From Nocardioides panaciterrulae (lineage in GTDB: Bacteria > Actinomycetota > Actinomycetes > Propionibacteriales > Nocardioidaceae): a stretch of DNA of 64,000 nucleotides. Both the position numbers and the translations under genes were made by a program. The notes below the pieces were generated by a model, which was not told the origin of the DNA, made no database searches, and saw nothing but the letters and a program-made list of their open reading frames with translations. Positions 57,014 to 64,000 of this stretch are shown one piece after another. Position 1 is the stretch's first letter, and every line of letters starts with the position of its first letter. The DNA lies in contig NZ_JACCBG010000001.1 in assembly GCF_013409645.1 (NCBI RefSeq), positions 868,001 through 932,000 of the forward strand. The letters are read 5' to 3'.

Positions 57014-58158
57014 CGCTGGTGCACCTCGATCTGGCCCACGGAGAGGTCGGCGTCGATGGTCAGGTGGGGGGCGCCGGTGCCGGCGGGCACACGGGCGGTC
57101 CGCGAGATGTCGACGCCGCCGTCGTCGCCGCCGAACAGCCGGATGTCGCCGGGGCCGTGCACCTCGGCGTGGGCGCGGACGGCGAGACCGTCGGGCACGA
57201 TCACCTCCAGGTGACCGACGTCGCCGCGGACCCGCACCGTGCGGCCGTCGAGGGCGTCGAGGTCCGAGACGCCGGTCAGGTCCAGGACGACCTCGCCGGC
57301 GTCGACGGCGTAGCTGTCGTGCACGGCGGCCGCCGTGCCCGGGTGCGCCCGCACCGTGGTGCCGCTCCAGTGCTCGGCGCCGCTGGTCAGGCCCAGGCCC
57401 ACGGCCGAGACCAGCCCGAGGAGGATCAGGCCGCCGGCCCGCCCCCAGAACGCGCCGAGCAGCAGCATCGCCGCGGTCAGACCGAGGGCCAGGGCGGGGT
57501 ACGCCGAGCCGGCGACGTGGACGCCGGCGAGGTCGACGGTGCCGAGCGCGCCCTCGGCGAGGACGATCAGCGCCAGCGTGAACCAGAACAGCACCGGGCC
57601 GCGGCGGCGCGGCGGCCGAGCCGGGGGTGGCGTCCAGGCCGCTCCGGCCGGAGTGCCGAACGCCGGCGCGTCGGGCGGCGGCGGGGGAGCCGGCGCGCCC
57701 GCGCGCCTGGCGTCGCGCCGAGTCAGGAACAGCACCGCGACCAGCGCCACCACGGCCAGGGGCCACGGGAAGCCGAAGCGGCCGAAGGAGTTGCCCACCA
57801 GTGCCGCCACCGCGACCAGGCCCGCGATGACCAGCGCCACCGTGCGGCTGCGGTCGTCGAGGTGCAGGGGAGCGGCGGCCGCGCCCTCCTCGGGCACCAG
57901 CAGCCAGCAGGCGCCGTAGAGGATCAGGCCGGCGCCGCCGAAGAACACCAGCACCACGAAGGCGACCCGCAGGATCACCGGGTCGATGTCGAGGTGGCGG
58001 GCGAGGCCGCCGGCGACGCCTGCCACCTTCCGGTCGGTCCGGCTGCGGCGCAGGCGGCCCAGGTCCCGGACCTCCTCCGCGGTGACCCGGGGGCCCTCGT
58101 CGCGGGGCGGCTCCCCGGTGGGTCCTGCGGCCGGCGCCTCGGGTGGTGTGGTGGTCAT
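57010..58158 (-). CDS. PspC-domain / LiaF-like membrane protein
   Basis: 382 residues from ATG 58158. PspC domain about 37-90 (DRKVAGVAGGLARHLDIDPVILRV), a second TM region (about 108-145), a Pro-rich linker, and further TM helices (about 185-265). The last about 115 residues are a repetitive beta structure (LDLTGVSDLDALDGRTVRVRGDVGHLEVIVPDGLAVRAHAEV) like the LiaF/DUF4097 adhesin domain. In Firmicutes LiaF inhibits the LiaS kinase. Here the gene is divergent from a PspC-containing NarL-type kinase, so a comparable inhibitory sensor role is likely. First gene of a three-gene unit. Confidence 0.85.
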   Translation of the reverse strand: MTTTPPEAPAAGPTGEPPRDEGPRVTAEEVRDLGRLRRSRTDRKVAGVAGGLARHLDIDPVILRVAFVVLVFFGGAGLILYGACWLLVPEEGAAAAPLHLDDRSRTVALVIAGLVAVAALVGNSFGRFGFPWPLAVVALVAVLFLTRRDARRAGAPAPPPPPDAPAFGTPAGAAWTPPPARPPRRRGPVLFWFTLALIVLAEGALGTVDLAGVHVAGSAYPALALGLTAAMLLLGAFWGRAGGLILLGLVSAVGLGLTSGAEHWSGTTVRAHPGTAAAVHDSYAVDAGEVVLDLTGVSDLDALDGRTVRVRGDVGHLEVIVPDGLAVRAHAEVHGPGDIRLFGGDDGGVDISRTARVPAGTGAPHLTIDADLSVGQIEVHQR

Positions 58159-58192
58159 GGCACCAGCCTGCGGCCCCGGACGCCCGCGCACC

Positions 58193-58210
58193 ATCGGGGA
58201 CGCCCCTGAT
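58193..58210. promoter_or_regulatory. Near-palindrome in the divergent PspC promoter region (candidate regulator site)
   Basis: ATCGGGGACGCCCCTGAT, 14 of 18 positions symmetric, in the 143-bp gap between the LiaF-like gene and the sensor kinase gene. It is well placed for autoregulation of both directions by the LuxR-type regulator, but the motif is G/C-rich and could be chance. Confidence 0.4.
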
Positions 58211-58301
58211 CCGGGGTCGGGGCCTGCGGCGACGTCTCGGGGTCGGCTCAGGGTTCGTCCTCATGGGGAGCGGGCGCCTGCTGTGTGACGATGGAGCCGA
58301 G

Positions 58302-59591
58302 ATGAGCAGCGCACCCGCGACCGGACCGGCCGGCGTCCGCCGCGCCACGCGCGACGCGCAGGAGCCGGTGATCGGCGGCGTCGCCGCCGGCCTGGCCCGC
58401 CACCTGGGCGTCCCCGTGCTGTGGGTCCGCGGCGGGTTCGTGCTGACCGCGCTGCTCGGCGGGATGGGCGTCGCGCTGTACGCCGGGCTCTGGCTGGTGC
58501 TGCCGGCCGACTCCCGGTTCGAGGCGGACGCGCCCGGCCTCGAGAGCGCCGCGCGCGGCGGCCGCCGGCCGGCCCGCGGCCGCCGGCTGGGCGACGTGGG
58601 CCCGGCGGTCGCGCTGGCCGCGCTGGCGCTGGGCGCGGTGCTGGCGCTCGAGGCGGTCTTCGGGCGGGCCGCGATCTTCTGGCCGGTGTTCATCGGGGTC
58701 GTCGGCATCGCCCTGCTGTGGCGCCAGGCCGACGAGGCGCAGCGGGAGCGCTGGCGGGACACCACCGGCCGGGTCGACCCGGTCCGGGTGGTCCTCGGCA
58801 GCGGCGGCTGGGCCGCCTACGGCCGGCTCGCCGCCGGCGTCGCGCTGGTGGTCACCTCGCTCAGCCTGTTCGCCTATCGCGGGGGGTCGGTCGCGGTCGC
58901 CCGCGACGTCGCCGTGTCGGCGCTGCTCGGCGTGGTGGGCATCGCGATCGTGGTCGGCCCGTGGATCTACCGGCTCGCCTCGGACCTCAGCGCCGAGCGC
59001 GGCGAGCGGGTGCGGACCCAGGAGCGCGCGGACGTCGCCGCCCACCTGCACGACTCGGTGCTGCAGACGCTCGCGCTGATCCAGAAGAACGCCCAGGACG
59101 GCCCGACCGTCGCCCGGCTGGCCCGCGCCCAGGAGCGCGACCTGCGCTCGTGGCTCTATGCGGGCGAGTCCGCCGACGAGAGCACGCTGGCGAGCGCCCT
59201 GCGCCGGGCGGCGGCCGCGACCGAGGACGCCCACGGCATCTCCGTCGACGTGGTCGCGGTCGGCGACTGCGACCTCGAGGAGCCGCTGCGCCCGCTGGTC
59301 GCGGCGACCCGGGAGGCGCTCACCAACGCCGCCAAGCACGCGGGCACCGGGCGCGTCGACGTCTACGCCGAGGTCGCACCCGACGCGGTCGACGTCTTCG
59401 TGCGCGACCGCGGCCGCGGGTTCGACCCCGGGGCGGTGCCCGACGACCGGCTCGGCGTACGCCACAGCATCATCGACCGGATGGCCCGCCACGGTGGCGC
59501 GGCCGAGATCCGGTCCGCGGTCGGCGAGGGCACCGAGGTGCGCCTGCACCTGCCCCGCCCGGCCCGCACCCGACAGGAGGACCAGGGATGA
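58302..59591 (+). CDS. PspC-domain NarL-family sensor histidine kinase
   Basis: 429 residues from ATG 58302. An N-terminal PspC domain (about 15-70; PVIGGVAAGLARHLGVPVLWVRGG) is followed by four more TM helices (about 85-108, 112-128, 170-190, 195-225). The DHp helix AAHLHDSVLQTLALIQKN contains the phospho-acceptor His of the HDxxxQ family. The HATPase domain has EALTNAAKHAG and VRDRGRGFDPGAV, then GVRHSIIDRMARHGG. The response regulator follows with a 4-nt overlap. Fusing PspC to the kinase makes direct membrane-stress sensing likely. Confidence 0.92.
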   Translation: MSSAPATGPAGVRRATRDAQEPVIGGVAAGLARHLGVPVLWVRGGFVLTALLGGMGVALYAGLWLVLPADSRFEADAPGLESAARGGRRPARGRRLGDVGPAVALAALALGAVLALEAVFGRAAIFWPVFIGVVGIALLWRQADEAQRERWRDTTGRVDPVRVVLGSGGWAAYGRLAAGVALVVTSLSLFAYRGGSVAVARDVAVSALLGVVGIAIVVGPWIYRLASDLSAERGERVRTQERADVAAHLHDSVLQTLALIQKNAQDGPTVARLARAQERDLRSWLYAGESADESTLASALRRAAAATEDAHGISVDVVAVGDCDLEEPLRPLVAATREALTNAAKHAGTGRVDVYAEVAPDAVDVFVRDRGRGFDPGAVPDDRLGVRHSIIDRMARHGGAAEIRSAVGEGTEVRLHLPRPARTRQEDQG

Positions 59592-60253
59592 ACCAGCCCG
59601 GAGTGCCGGTGCGCGTGGTGGTCGTCGACGACCACGCGATGTTCCGCAGCGGCGTGCGCGCCGAGCTCGCGGCGAGCGGGGCCGGCCAGGTCGACGTGGT
59701 GGCCGAGGCCGCCGACGTCGACGAGGCGGTGGCGGCGGTCGAGGCCCAGCGTCCCGACGTCGTGCTGCTCGACGTCCACCTGCCCGGCGGCGGCGGGGCG
59801 GAGGTCATGCGCCGGACCGCGACCTCGGTCCCGGGGACCCGCTTCCTGGCGCTCTCGGTCAGCGACGCCGCCGAGGACGTGATCGGCACGATCCGGGGCG
59901 GCGCCCGCGGCTATGTCACCAAGACCATCACCGGGCCCGAGCTGGTCCGGGCGATCGGCCGGGTCGCCGACGGCGACGCGGTGTTCTCGCCGCGCCTGGC
60001 GGGCTTCGTGCTGGACGCCTTCGCCGGCACCATCGACGTGGCGGCCGTCGACGAGGACCTCGACCGGCTCACCGAGCGGGAGCGGGAGGTGATGCGGCTG
60101 ATCGCCCGCGGCTACGCCTACAAGGAGGTCGCGAAGGAGCTGTTCATCTCCATCAAGACCGTCGAGACCCACATGTCCAACGTGCTGCGCAAGCTCCAGC
60201 TGTCCTCGCGCCACGAGCTCACCCGCTGGGCCTCGGACCGCCGCCTGCTCTGA
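59588..60253 (+). CDS. LuxR/NarL-family response regulator
   Basis: 221 residues. Receiver domain about 8-125: VVVDDHAMFRSGVRAEL acidic pocket, phospho-Asp in VVLLDVHLPGG, and GARGYVTKTI with the conserved Lys. The C-terminal LuxR helix-turn-helix (about 152-215) reads LTEREREVMRLIARGYAYKEVAKEL then KTVETHMSNVLRKL. ATGA overlap with the kinase gene shows an obligate pair. Likely targets are the divergent PspC/LiaF operon and its own operon. Confidence 0.95.
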   Translation: MNQPGVPVRVVVVDDHAMFRSGVRAELAASGAGQVDVVAEAADVDEAVAAVEAQRPDVVLLDVHLPGGGGAEVMRRTATSVPGTRFLALSVSDAAEDVIGTIRGGARGYVTKTITGPELVRAIGRVADGDAVFSPRLAGFVLDAFAGTIDVAAVDEDLDRLTEREREVMRLIARGYAYKEVAKELFISIKTVETHMSNVLRKLQLSSRHELTRWASDRRLL

Positions 60254-60317
60254 TTCGGCGGCACACCGAGGCCGGCGATCCTGGACCGAACCGGGCCCGG
60301 CCGTTCAACCTGACCGC

Positions 60318-60701
60318 TCAACCCGGCCGCTCGATCCAACCCGGTTGCCACACCGCGAGCACGAGGACCGCGGAGTCGATCGCGACCCCCCAGACGAGCT
60401 GGCGGTCCCAGAAGCCGATCAGCAGGGCGAGCGAGGCCACGGCGCCCGCGATGGTCAGCGCGGCCCACATCGGCACCAGGACCGGGACGCCCCAGATGGC
60501 CGGCCCGGCGAGCACGAAACCGGCGACCACGAGCGCGATGAGCGCGACCCCCACCGGCCGGCGCGCCCGCTCGGGCACCAGCCAGGAGCGACCCAGGTGG
60601 AACGGCCATCCGGCGTCCTTGTCGGGTGCGAGCCAGAGCAGGTGCACCAGACCGTGGGCGACGAGCAGGGTGCCCAGCGCGATGCGGAAGATCATCTCCA
60701 C
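60318..60701 (-). CDS. Small integral membrane protein (about 127 residues)
   Basis: GTG 60701 is preferred because GGGAGG lies 5 nt upstream; ATG 60695 would leave that site too close. Four hydrophobic helices (about 4-19, 45-62, 66-88 and 93-115) with a DKDAGWPFHLGRSWLVPERARRP cytoplasmic loop. The LLVAHGLVHLLWLAPD segment places two histidines in helix 1, which is unusual and could suggest metal or heme binding. Family not recognised. It converges with the response regulator gene. Confidence 0.72.
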   Translation of the reverse strand: MEMIFRIALGTLLVAHGLVHLLWLAPDKDAGWPFHLGRSWLVPERARRPVGVALIALVVAGFVLAGPAIWGVPVLVPMWAALTIAGAVASLALLIGFWDRQLVWGVAIDSAVLVLAVWQPGWIERPG

Positions 60702-60883
60702 CGGGGCCTCCCGCAATCGGCATCGACCTCGGCGCCGGACCCCGTCGGGGTGGTCTCGGCGAGACCCGGCGCTCCTCATAGGATCCCCCCAAGGCCCGCC
60801 GCACGCGCACGTCCTCAGGCGGACCCCCGCGCCGTTCCGGTGCGGGCCTGGCATCGACGCAGCACATCGGCAGGGAGTCGCCC

Positions 60884-61696
60884 GTGACCAACGTCCAGCG
60901 CGACGAGAGCACGGGGGCGGAGCCGTCGGCGACCAGGGCGCCGGCGTACCGCCGATACGTGGCCATCGGCGACTCCTGGACCGAAGGCCTGGGAGACCCG
61001 GAGCCGAGCCGACCCAACGGGCTGCGCGGCTGGGCCGACCGCGTCGCCGAGGTCCTGGCGACCGGGCGCGACGACTTCGGGTACGCGAACCTCGCGATCC
61101 GGGGGCGACGGATCACCGAGATCCTCGACGAGCAGCTCGCTCCGGCGCTGGCGTTGGGCCCGGACCTCATCAGCATCCAGGGAGGCGGCAACGACTTCCT
61201 CCGCGCCGGGGTCGACATCGATGCGCTCGTCGAGGCGATCGATGCGGCGGTCGCGGAGTCGGTACGGGCCGGGGCCGAGGTCGTGCTCTTCACCCACGGC
61301 GCCGCGGCCTCGGGGCCGTTCCGGGCGCTCCGAGGCAGGATCGCGATCTTCAACGAGCTGCTGCGCGAGGCCGTCGACGCGCATGGCGTCGTGCTCGTCG
61401 ACAACTGGCGGCTGCGGGAGGCACGCGACCCGCGCTACTGGGACTCCGACCGGGTGCACCTGTCACCGGCGGGCCACCATCGCGCCGCCATGCATGTGCT
61501 CGACGCCCTCGGGATCGAGCACCGCCTGCAGCCGCTTCCGCTGCCCGAGCTGACGCCGCCGACGCGCAGGGAGCGAGCGCTCGCCGAGCTCGCCTGGGCC
61601 AGGGAGTTCGCCGCTCCCTGGGTCGGCCGGCGGCTGACCGGCCGCTCGCTGGGGGACGACGTCGCCCCCAAGCGGCCGACCCTGTCGGCGATCTGA
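60884..61696 (+). CDS. SGNH/GDSL-family hydrolase
   Basis: 270 residues from GTG 60884 with GGGAG upstream. Block I YVAIGDSWTEGLGDP has the nucleophile Ser near residue 32; NLAIRGRRI gives the block II Gly; IQGGGNDFL is block III (Asn); DSDRVHLSPAGHH is block V with the Asp-His pair. No signal peptide, so a cytoplasmic esterase. Substrate unknown. The C-terminal about 45 residues are helical and end APWVGRRLTGRS, typical of actinobacterial members. Confidence 0.93.
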   Translation: MTNVQRDESTGAEPSATRAPAYRRYVAIGDSWTEGLGDPEPSRPNGLRGWADRVAEVLATGRDDFGYANLAIRGRRITEILDEQLAPALALGPDLISIQGGGNDFLRAGVDIDALVEAIDAAVAESVRAGAEVVLFTHGAAASGPFRALRGRIAIFNELLREAVDAHGVVLVDNWRLREARDPRYWDSDRVHLSPAGHHRAAMHVLDALGIEHRLQPLPLPELTPPTRRERALAELAWAREFAAPWVGRRLTGRSLGDDVAPKRPTLSAI

Positions 61697-61758
61697 CCGC
61701 CGTTCGCCAGGCCGGGCCGCTGTCGCCGGCCGGGTCGCAGCCGGATGCCGGCGGCCGG

Positions 61759-62874
61759 CTACGACGTCACACGCAGCCGCAGCTCCCGGCCGAGGATTGC
61801 GGCCACTCGATCGGCCTCCAGTTCGATGGCCCCTCGAGGAGGTCGTCGTTCGTCGAGCCACGCGACGGTGAGCTCGTCGCCCTTGTGCGACCAGGTGCCG
61901 CACACCACCCCGCCGGCGATCACCGGATTGGCCTTGCGGGTGACCGGGTCCCGGCGGGACGACGGTGTGACGTGCACGTCCTTGGTGCCGGGGCCCATCA
62001 CCCATGGGTCGTGCCCTGGGAGGAACCGCACCACCTCCGAAGGAGGTGTGGCCCGGAGGCTCTCGAGGTCCTCGCGCGCGACGTGGGCGGCCGTGCCCTC
62101 GACGTCGACGGCGGCCAGCTGGTCCTCGAGCCCGGAGAACCAGGTCGTGACCCGTTTGCGGCCGGCGCTCAGGCCGTCGGCGAGCCAGTAGAGCAGGTGG
62201 TCGAGCGTCGCCGGCCCATAGTTCCGGAAGTACGCCAGGACGGCGCGCGGGCCCGCGGCCTCGAGGTCGGGGACGCCCCGCCACCGAGGGTTGGTGTCGA
62301 GCCGCTGGACGGTGCGCTGCCCGTCTCGCCGCGGCCCCAGGCTCAGGTCCCCCTGCCAGGAGAGCGGCTTGATCAGCGTGCCCGCGCCCTCCTCGAACAC
62401 CGGCTCGAGGTGTCGGTAGGCACGGTGCGTCGCGAGTGCCCGGCCGAGCTCGGGGATCGTCAGCGGTCCGTCGCCCAGCGCCGCGCGCACGGCGGCCCGG
62501 AAGCCGGGCCAGTCCGAGGGCGTGAGCCGGTAGTACTCCACCCAGCTCGGCAGCTCCCACTGCCGGCCGGCCGCTCGGAGGGCGAGGTAGCTGCCGCCGT
62601 CCTCGGGCGAGAGGTAGTGCATCGACCCGCGGAACGCGAAGGCCTGGACCACCTCGCCCGCGGCCAGGGCCGCAGCCAGCTCGCCGGTCCGCGAGGTGGT
62701 CCGGCGGGTGCGGACGGTCAGCTCGGCCAGCGACTCGTCCATCGAGAGCACCGCACCGAGGCGACGTACGACGTCCGCGACCGACTTGGACCCGACGGGA
62801 TCGAGCAGTTGTCGCCCCATCCGCCAGGCCAGCGCCTGTGCCCACGTGACCGATGCTTCCGCCGGTCCGCTCAT
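61759..62874 (-). CDS. Winged-helix DNA-binding protein of the HTH_42 (AlkZ/YcaQ-like) family, active-site motif absent
   Basis: 371 residues from ATG 62874; the frame extends upstream without similarity. The tandem winged-helix architecture of DNA glycosylase AlkZ/YcaQ is suggested by TWAQALAWRMGRQLL at the N-terminus, AFRGSMHYLSPEDG, TIPELGRALATH, YFRNYGPATLDHLLYWLADGLSAGRK and the C-terminal PVIAGGVVCGTWSHKGDELTVAWLD. AlkZ enzymes have a catalytic QxQ or QxD in the first helix-loop region (typically GLQAQ). Here the matching stretch is LGAVLSMDES. It is therefore probably a non-glycosylase paralogue that binds DNA or has another role. Confidence 0.8.
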   Translation of the reverse strand: MSGPAEASVTWAQALAWRMGRQLLDPVGSKSVADVVRRLGAVLSMDESLAELTVRTRRTTSRTGELAAALAAGEVVQAFAFRGSMHYLSPEDGGSYLALRAAGRQWELPSWVEYYRLTPSDWPGFRAAVRAALGDGPLTIPELGRALATHRAYRHLEPVFEEGAGTLIKPLSWQGDLSLGPRRDGQRTVQRLDTNPRWRGVPDLEAAGPRAVLAYFRNYGPATLDHLLYWLADGLSAGRKRVTTWFSGLEDQLAAVDVEGTAAHVAREDLESLRATPPSEVVRFLPGHDPWVMGPGTKDVHVTPSSRRDPVTRKANPVIAGGVVCGTWSHKGDELTVAWLDERRPPRGAIELEADRVAAILGRELRLRVTS

Positions 62875-63073
62875 GCCCGCAACGATGCCCCCAACCCTGC
62901 CCGCAGCCATGCCCGCAGCCTCCCACCGATCCCGGACGGATGGCGTCCGGTTCGGTGCCGCCGCCGCGCAATTGCGCGGAGAATGTCCGAGCGGCGCTGT
63001 CGAATCGCGGCGAGCCGGTTCGTCATCGTGGTGAGGTCGCACCCGCGGCCCCACATTCAGGAGGAAGAGTTCG

Positions 63074-63424
63074 ATGAGTCGCTACCTTGTGCTGCTGCCC
63101 GCCCCCGAGGCGGAGTGGGCACAGCTGCCCGAGTCCGAGCACGAGAAGGGCATGAGGTCGCACGGCCGGTTCCACGAGGACCTGGCGGCCGGTGGGCACG
63201 AGATCATCGCGGTCAGCCCGCTGGAGCCGTCGGCGCAGGCCACGTCCATGCGCCCGGACGGGCACGGCGGGGCGCTGGTCACCGACGGCCCGTTCACCGA
63301 GTCCGCCGAGCAGATCGTGGGGTTCTACCTGCTGGAGAGCAGCGACGAGGCCGATCTCCGGGCCGCGTGCGAGCGCTTCGCCGCCCGCGGCGAGCACATC
63401 GAGTTCCGCCGCCTGGCCCAGTGA
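63074..63424 (+). CDS. YCII-related DGPF-domain protein
   Basis: 116 residues with GGAGGAAGAG before the ATG. Dimeric alpha-beta barrel fold: MSRYLVLLPAPEAEW, ALVTDGPFTESAEQIVGFYLLE with the DGPF motif, and a C-terminal strand HIEFRRL. DGPF proteins are the regular neighbours of ECF42 sigma factors, and one starts at 63857. First gene of a probable four-ORF unit. The 199 bp upstream, to the winged-helix gene, hold several GCCCGCAGCC-type short repeats but no clear promoter. Confidence 0.9.
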   Translation: MSRYLVLLPAPEAEWAQLPESEHEKGMRSHGRFHEDLAAGGHEIIAVSPLEPSAQATSMRPDGHGGALVTDGPFTESAEQIVGFYLLESSDEADLRAACERFAARGEHIEFRRLAQ

Positions 63425-63444
63425 GGACGCAGGAGGGACACGAC

Positions 63445-63501
63445 ATGACCGAGTACCTGGTGAGCATCGGGGTCGAAGATCCCGCGGAGCGGCTCTCGTG
63501 A
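63445..63501 (+). CDS. 18-residue ORF between the two DGPF genes
   Basis: MTEYLVSIGVEDPAERLS. AGGAGGG lies at good spacing before the ATG and its stop overlaps the next GTG by 3 nt within GTGA. It resembles the first residues of a YCII-type protein cut short. Either a remnant of a third DGPF gene or a leader peptide that delivers ribosomes to the GTG of the next gene, which lacks its own ribosome-binding site. Confidence 0.45.
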   Translation: MTEYLVSIGVEDPAERLS

Positions 63502-63860
63502 GGCGCTACGTGGTGCTGGTCGCCTACGAGCCGGGCAGCTGGGAGTCGGCGTCGGAGGCGACCCGGCAGGAGTACTTCGCGGCGCACCACGCCTTCGAGG
63601 AGTACGTCGACGCGCACGGCCGCAGGATCAGCTCGGCGCCGCTGGCGGGTGCCGACACGGCGACCACCCTCCGGCACGTCGGCGGAACGGTGAGCGTCAC
63701 GGACGGGCCGTTCGTCGAGTCCGCGGAGCAGGTCGGTGGCTACTACGACCTCGAGCTGCCCGACCTCGACACCGCGATCGCCGCCGGGGCGCTGCTGCCG
63801 GCGTCGTACGCCGTCGAGATCCGCCCGGTCGTGACGATCGCGCCTGCCGGGCCGGTGTGA
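63498..63860 (+). CDS. Second YCII-related DGPF-domain protein
   Basis: 120 residues from GTG 63498. MRRYVVLVAYEPGSWE, then GTVSVTDGPFVESAEQVGGYYDLELPDLD with the DGPF motif, and a C-terminal VEIRPVVTIAPAG strand. It is about 30 % identical by eye to the first copy, mainly around DGPF. It overlaps the sigma gene by 4 nt (GTGA). No ribosome-binding site of its own; translation probably depends on the 18-residue ORF upstream. Confidence 0.88.
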   Translation: MRRYVVLVAYEPGSWESASEATRQEYFAAHHAFEEYVDAHGRRISSAPLAGADTATTLRHVGGTVSVTDGPFVESAEQVGGYYDLELPDLDTAIAAGALLPASYAVEIRPVVTIAPAGPV

Positions 63861-64000
63861 CCGAGCCGGCCGAGATCGTCCTGGAGACGGTCGTGCGCGA
63901 GGAGTGGGGACGGCTCACGTCCCTGCTCCTGGCGCAGTACCGCCGACTCGACCTGGTCGAGGACGCGCTCGCCGACGCGGTGGCGGCGGCGCTGCGCCGA
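63857..64000 (+). CDS. ECF-type sigma factor (ECF42-like), 5' part only
   Basis: GTG 63857, 48 codons to the window edge with no stop. ETVVREEWGRLTSLLLAQYRRLDLVEDALADAV matches the start of region 2 in the ECF42/SigJ-like family (VVREEWGRL and DLVEDALADA are characteristic). ECF42 factors have a long C-terminal extension with TPR-like helices and sit with DGPF genes, as here. The 4-nt overlap with the DGPF gene indicates cotranslation. Group assignment rests on the first 48 residues and context. Confidence 0.8.
   Translation, partial: MTEPAEIVLETVVREEWGRLTSLLLAQYRRLDLVEDALADAVAAALRR

Noticed and set aside
62875..63073. Small Cys/Pro-rich plus-strand ORF before the first DGPF gene
   Set aside because: Its CPQPCPQP sequence comes from a GCCCGCAGCC-type simple repeat, it lacks a ribosome-binding site and it runs over the DGPF start.

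Overview
The window is a high-GC actinobacterial chromosome segment. Gene content and order, mycothiol-dependent detoxification, F420-type enzymes, GroEL1 with a His-rich tail and very high G/C at third codon positions all point to Actinomycetota, most likely Nocardioidaceae (Nocardioides-like). The family assignment is inference. No tRNA, rRNA, transposase, phage or CRISPR array was seen, so this reads as core chromosome with a few accessory genes rather than an island.

Layout. 1-11.1 kb is a housekeeping block: coaA (cut by the window edge), glmS, acpS, nnrD, alr, an alpha/beta hydrolase, then the t6A tRNA-modification genes tsaE, tsaB, tsaD with rimI. Here tsaE is fused between a GNAT domain and a Nudix domain. 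11.2-14.8 kb holds a SigE-type sigma factor with a membrane-anchored beta-propeller partner, and mycothiol-dependent formaldehyde detoxification (mscR plus an MBL hydrolase). 15-27.6 kb holds a methyltransferase, CIRCE-controlled groES-groEL, guaB, guaB3, a succinate-semialdehyde dehydrogenase, a ChoD-like GMC oxidoreductase and guaA. The glmS-alr-tsa-groESL-guaB-guaB3-choD order parallels the Mycobacterium tuberculosis Rv3436c-Rv3409c region. 27.8-32.7 kb holds a small GPGG membrane protein and a xylose-type ABC importer divergent from a ROK regulator. 32.8-43.7 kb holds a Ser/Thr kinase receptor, an MMPL transporter, acyl-CoA ligase and dehydrogenase genes, and a double-cyclase/AAA/TPR protein. 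43.8-48.4 kb encodes a 1505-residue secreted C25-like protease with seven RIYAP repeats. 48.4-54.2 kb holds a frameshifted MpaB-type oxygenase, an LLM-class oxidoreductase and a heterodimeric ABC exporter. 54.3-60.7 kb holds a PspC/LiaF-like envelope-stress locus with its own sensor kinase and regulator. The right end holds an SGNH hydrolase, a winged-helix AlkZ-like protein and two DGPF/YCII proteins coupled to an ECF42-type sigma factor that runs off the window.

Most unusual observations: (1) four intergenic arrays of short repeats, always arranged as forward copies facing inverted copies, that begin just past gene 3' ends; three share one 19-bp core with a variable central triplet and the fourth is a different sequence with the same architecture; (2) the GNAT-TsaE-Nudix fusion; (3) an ABC exporter pair whose degenerate ATP-site motifs are exactly complementary; (4) a two-cyclase protein whose domains each keep a different half of the class III catalytic residues; (5) a palindromic operator shared by two distant catabolic promoters; (6) a recurring TANNNT-6 nt-start codon signature indicating leaderless transcription; (7) a 19-bp hairpin between groES and groEL.
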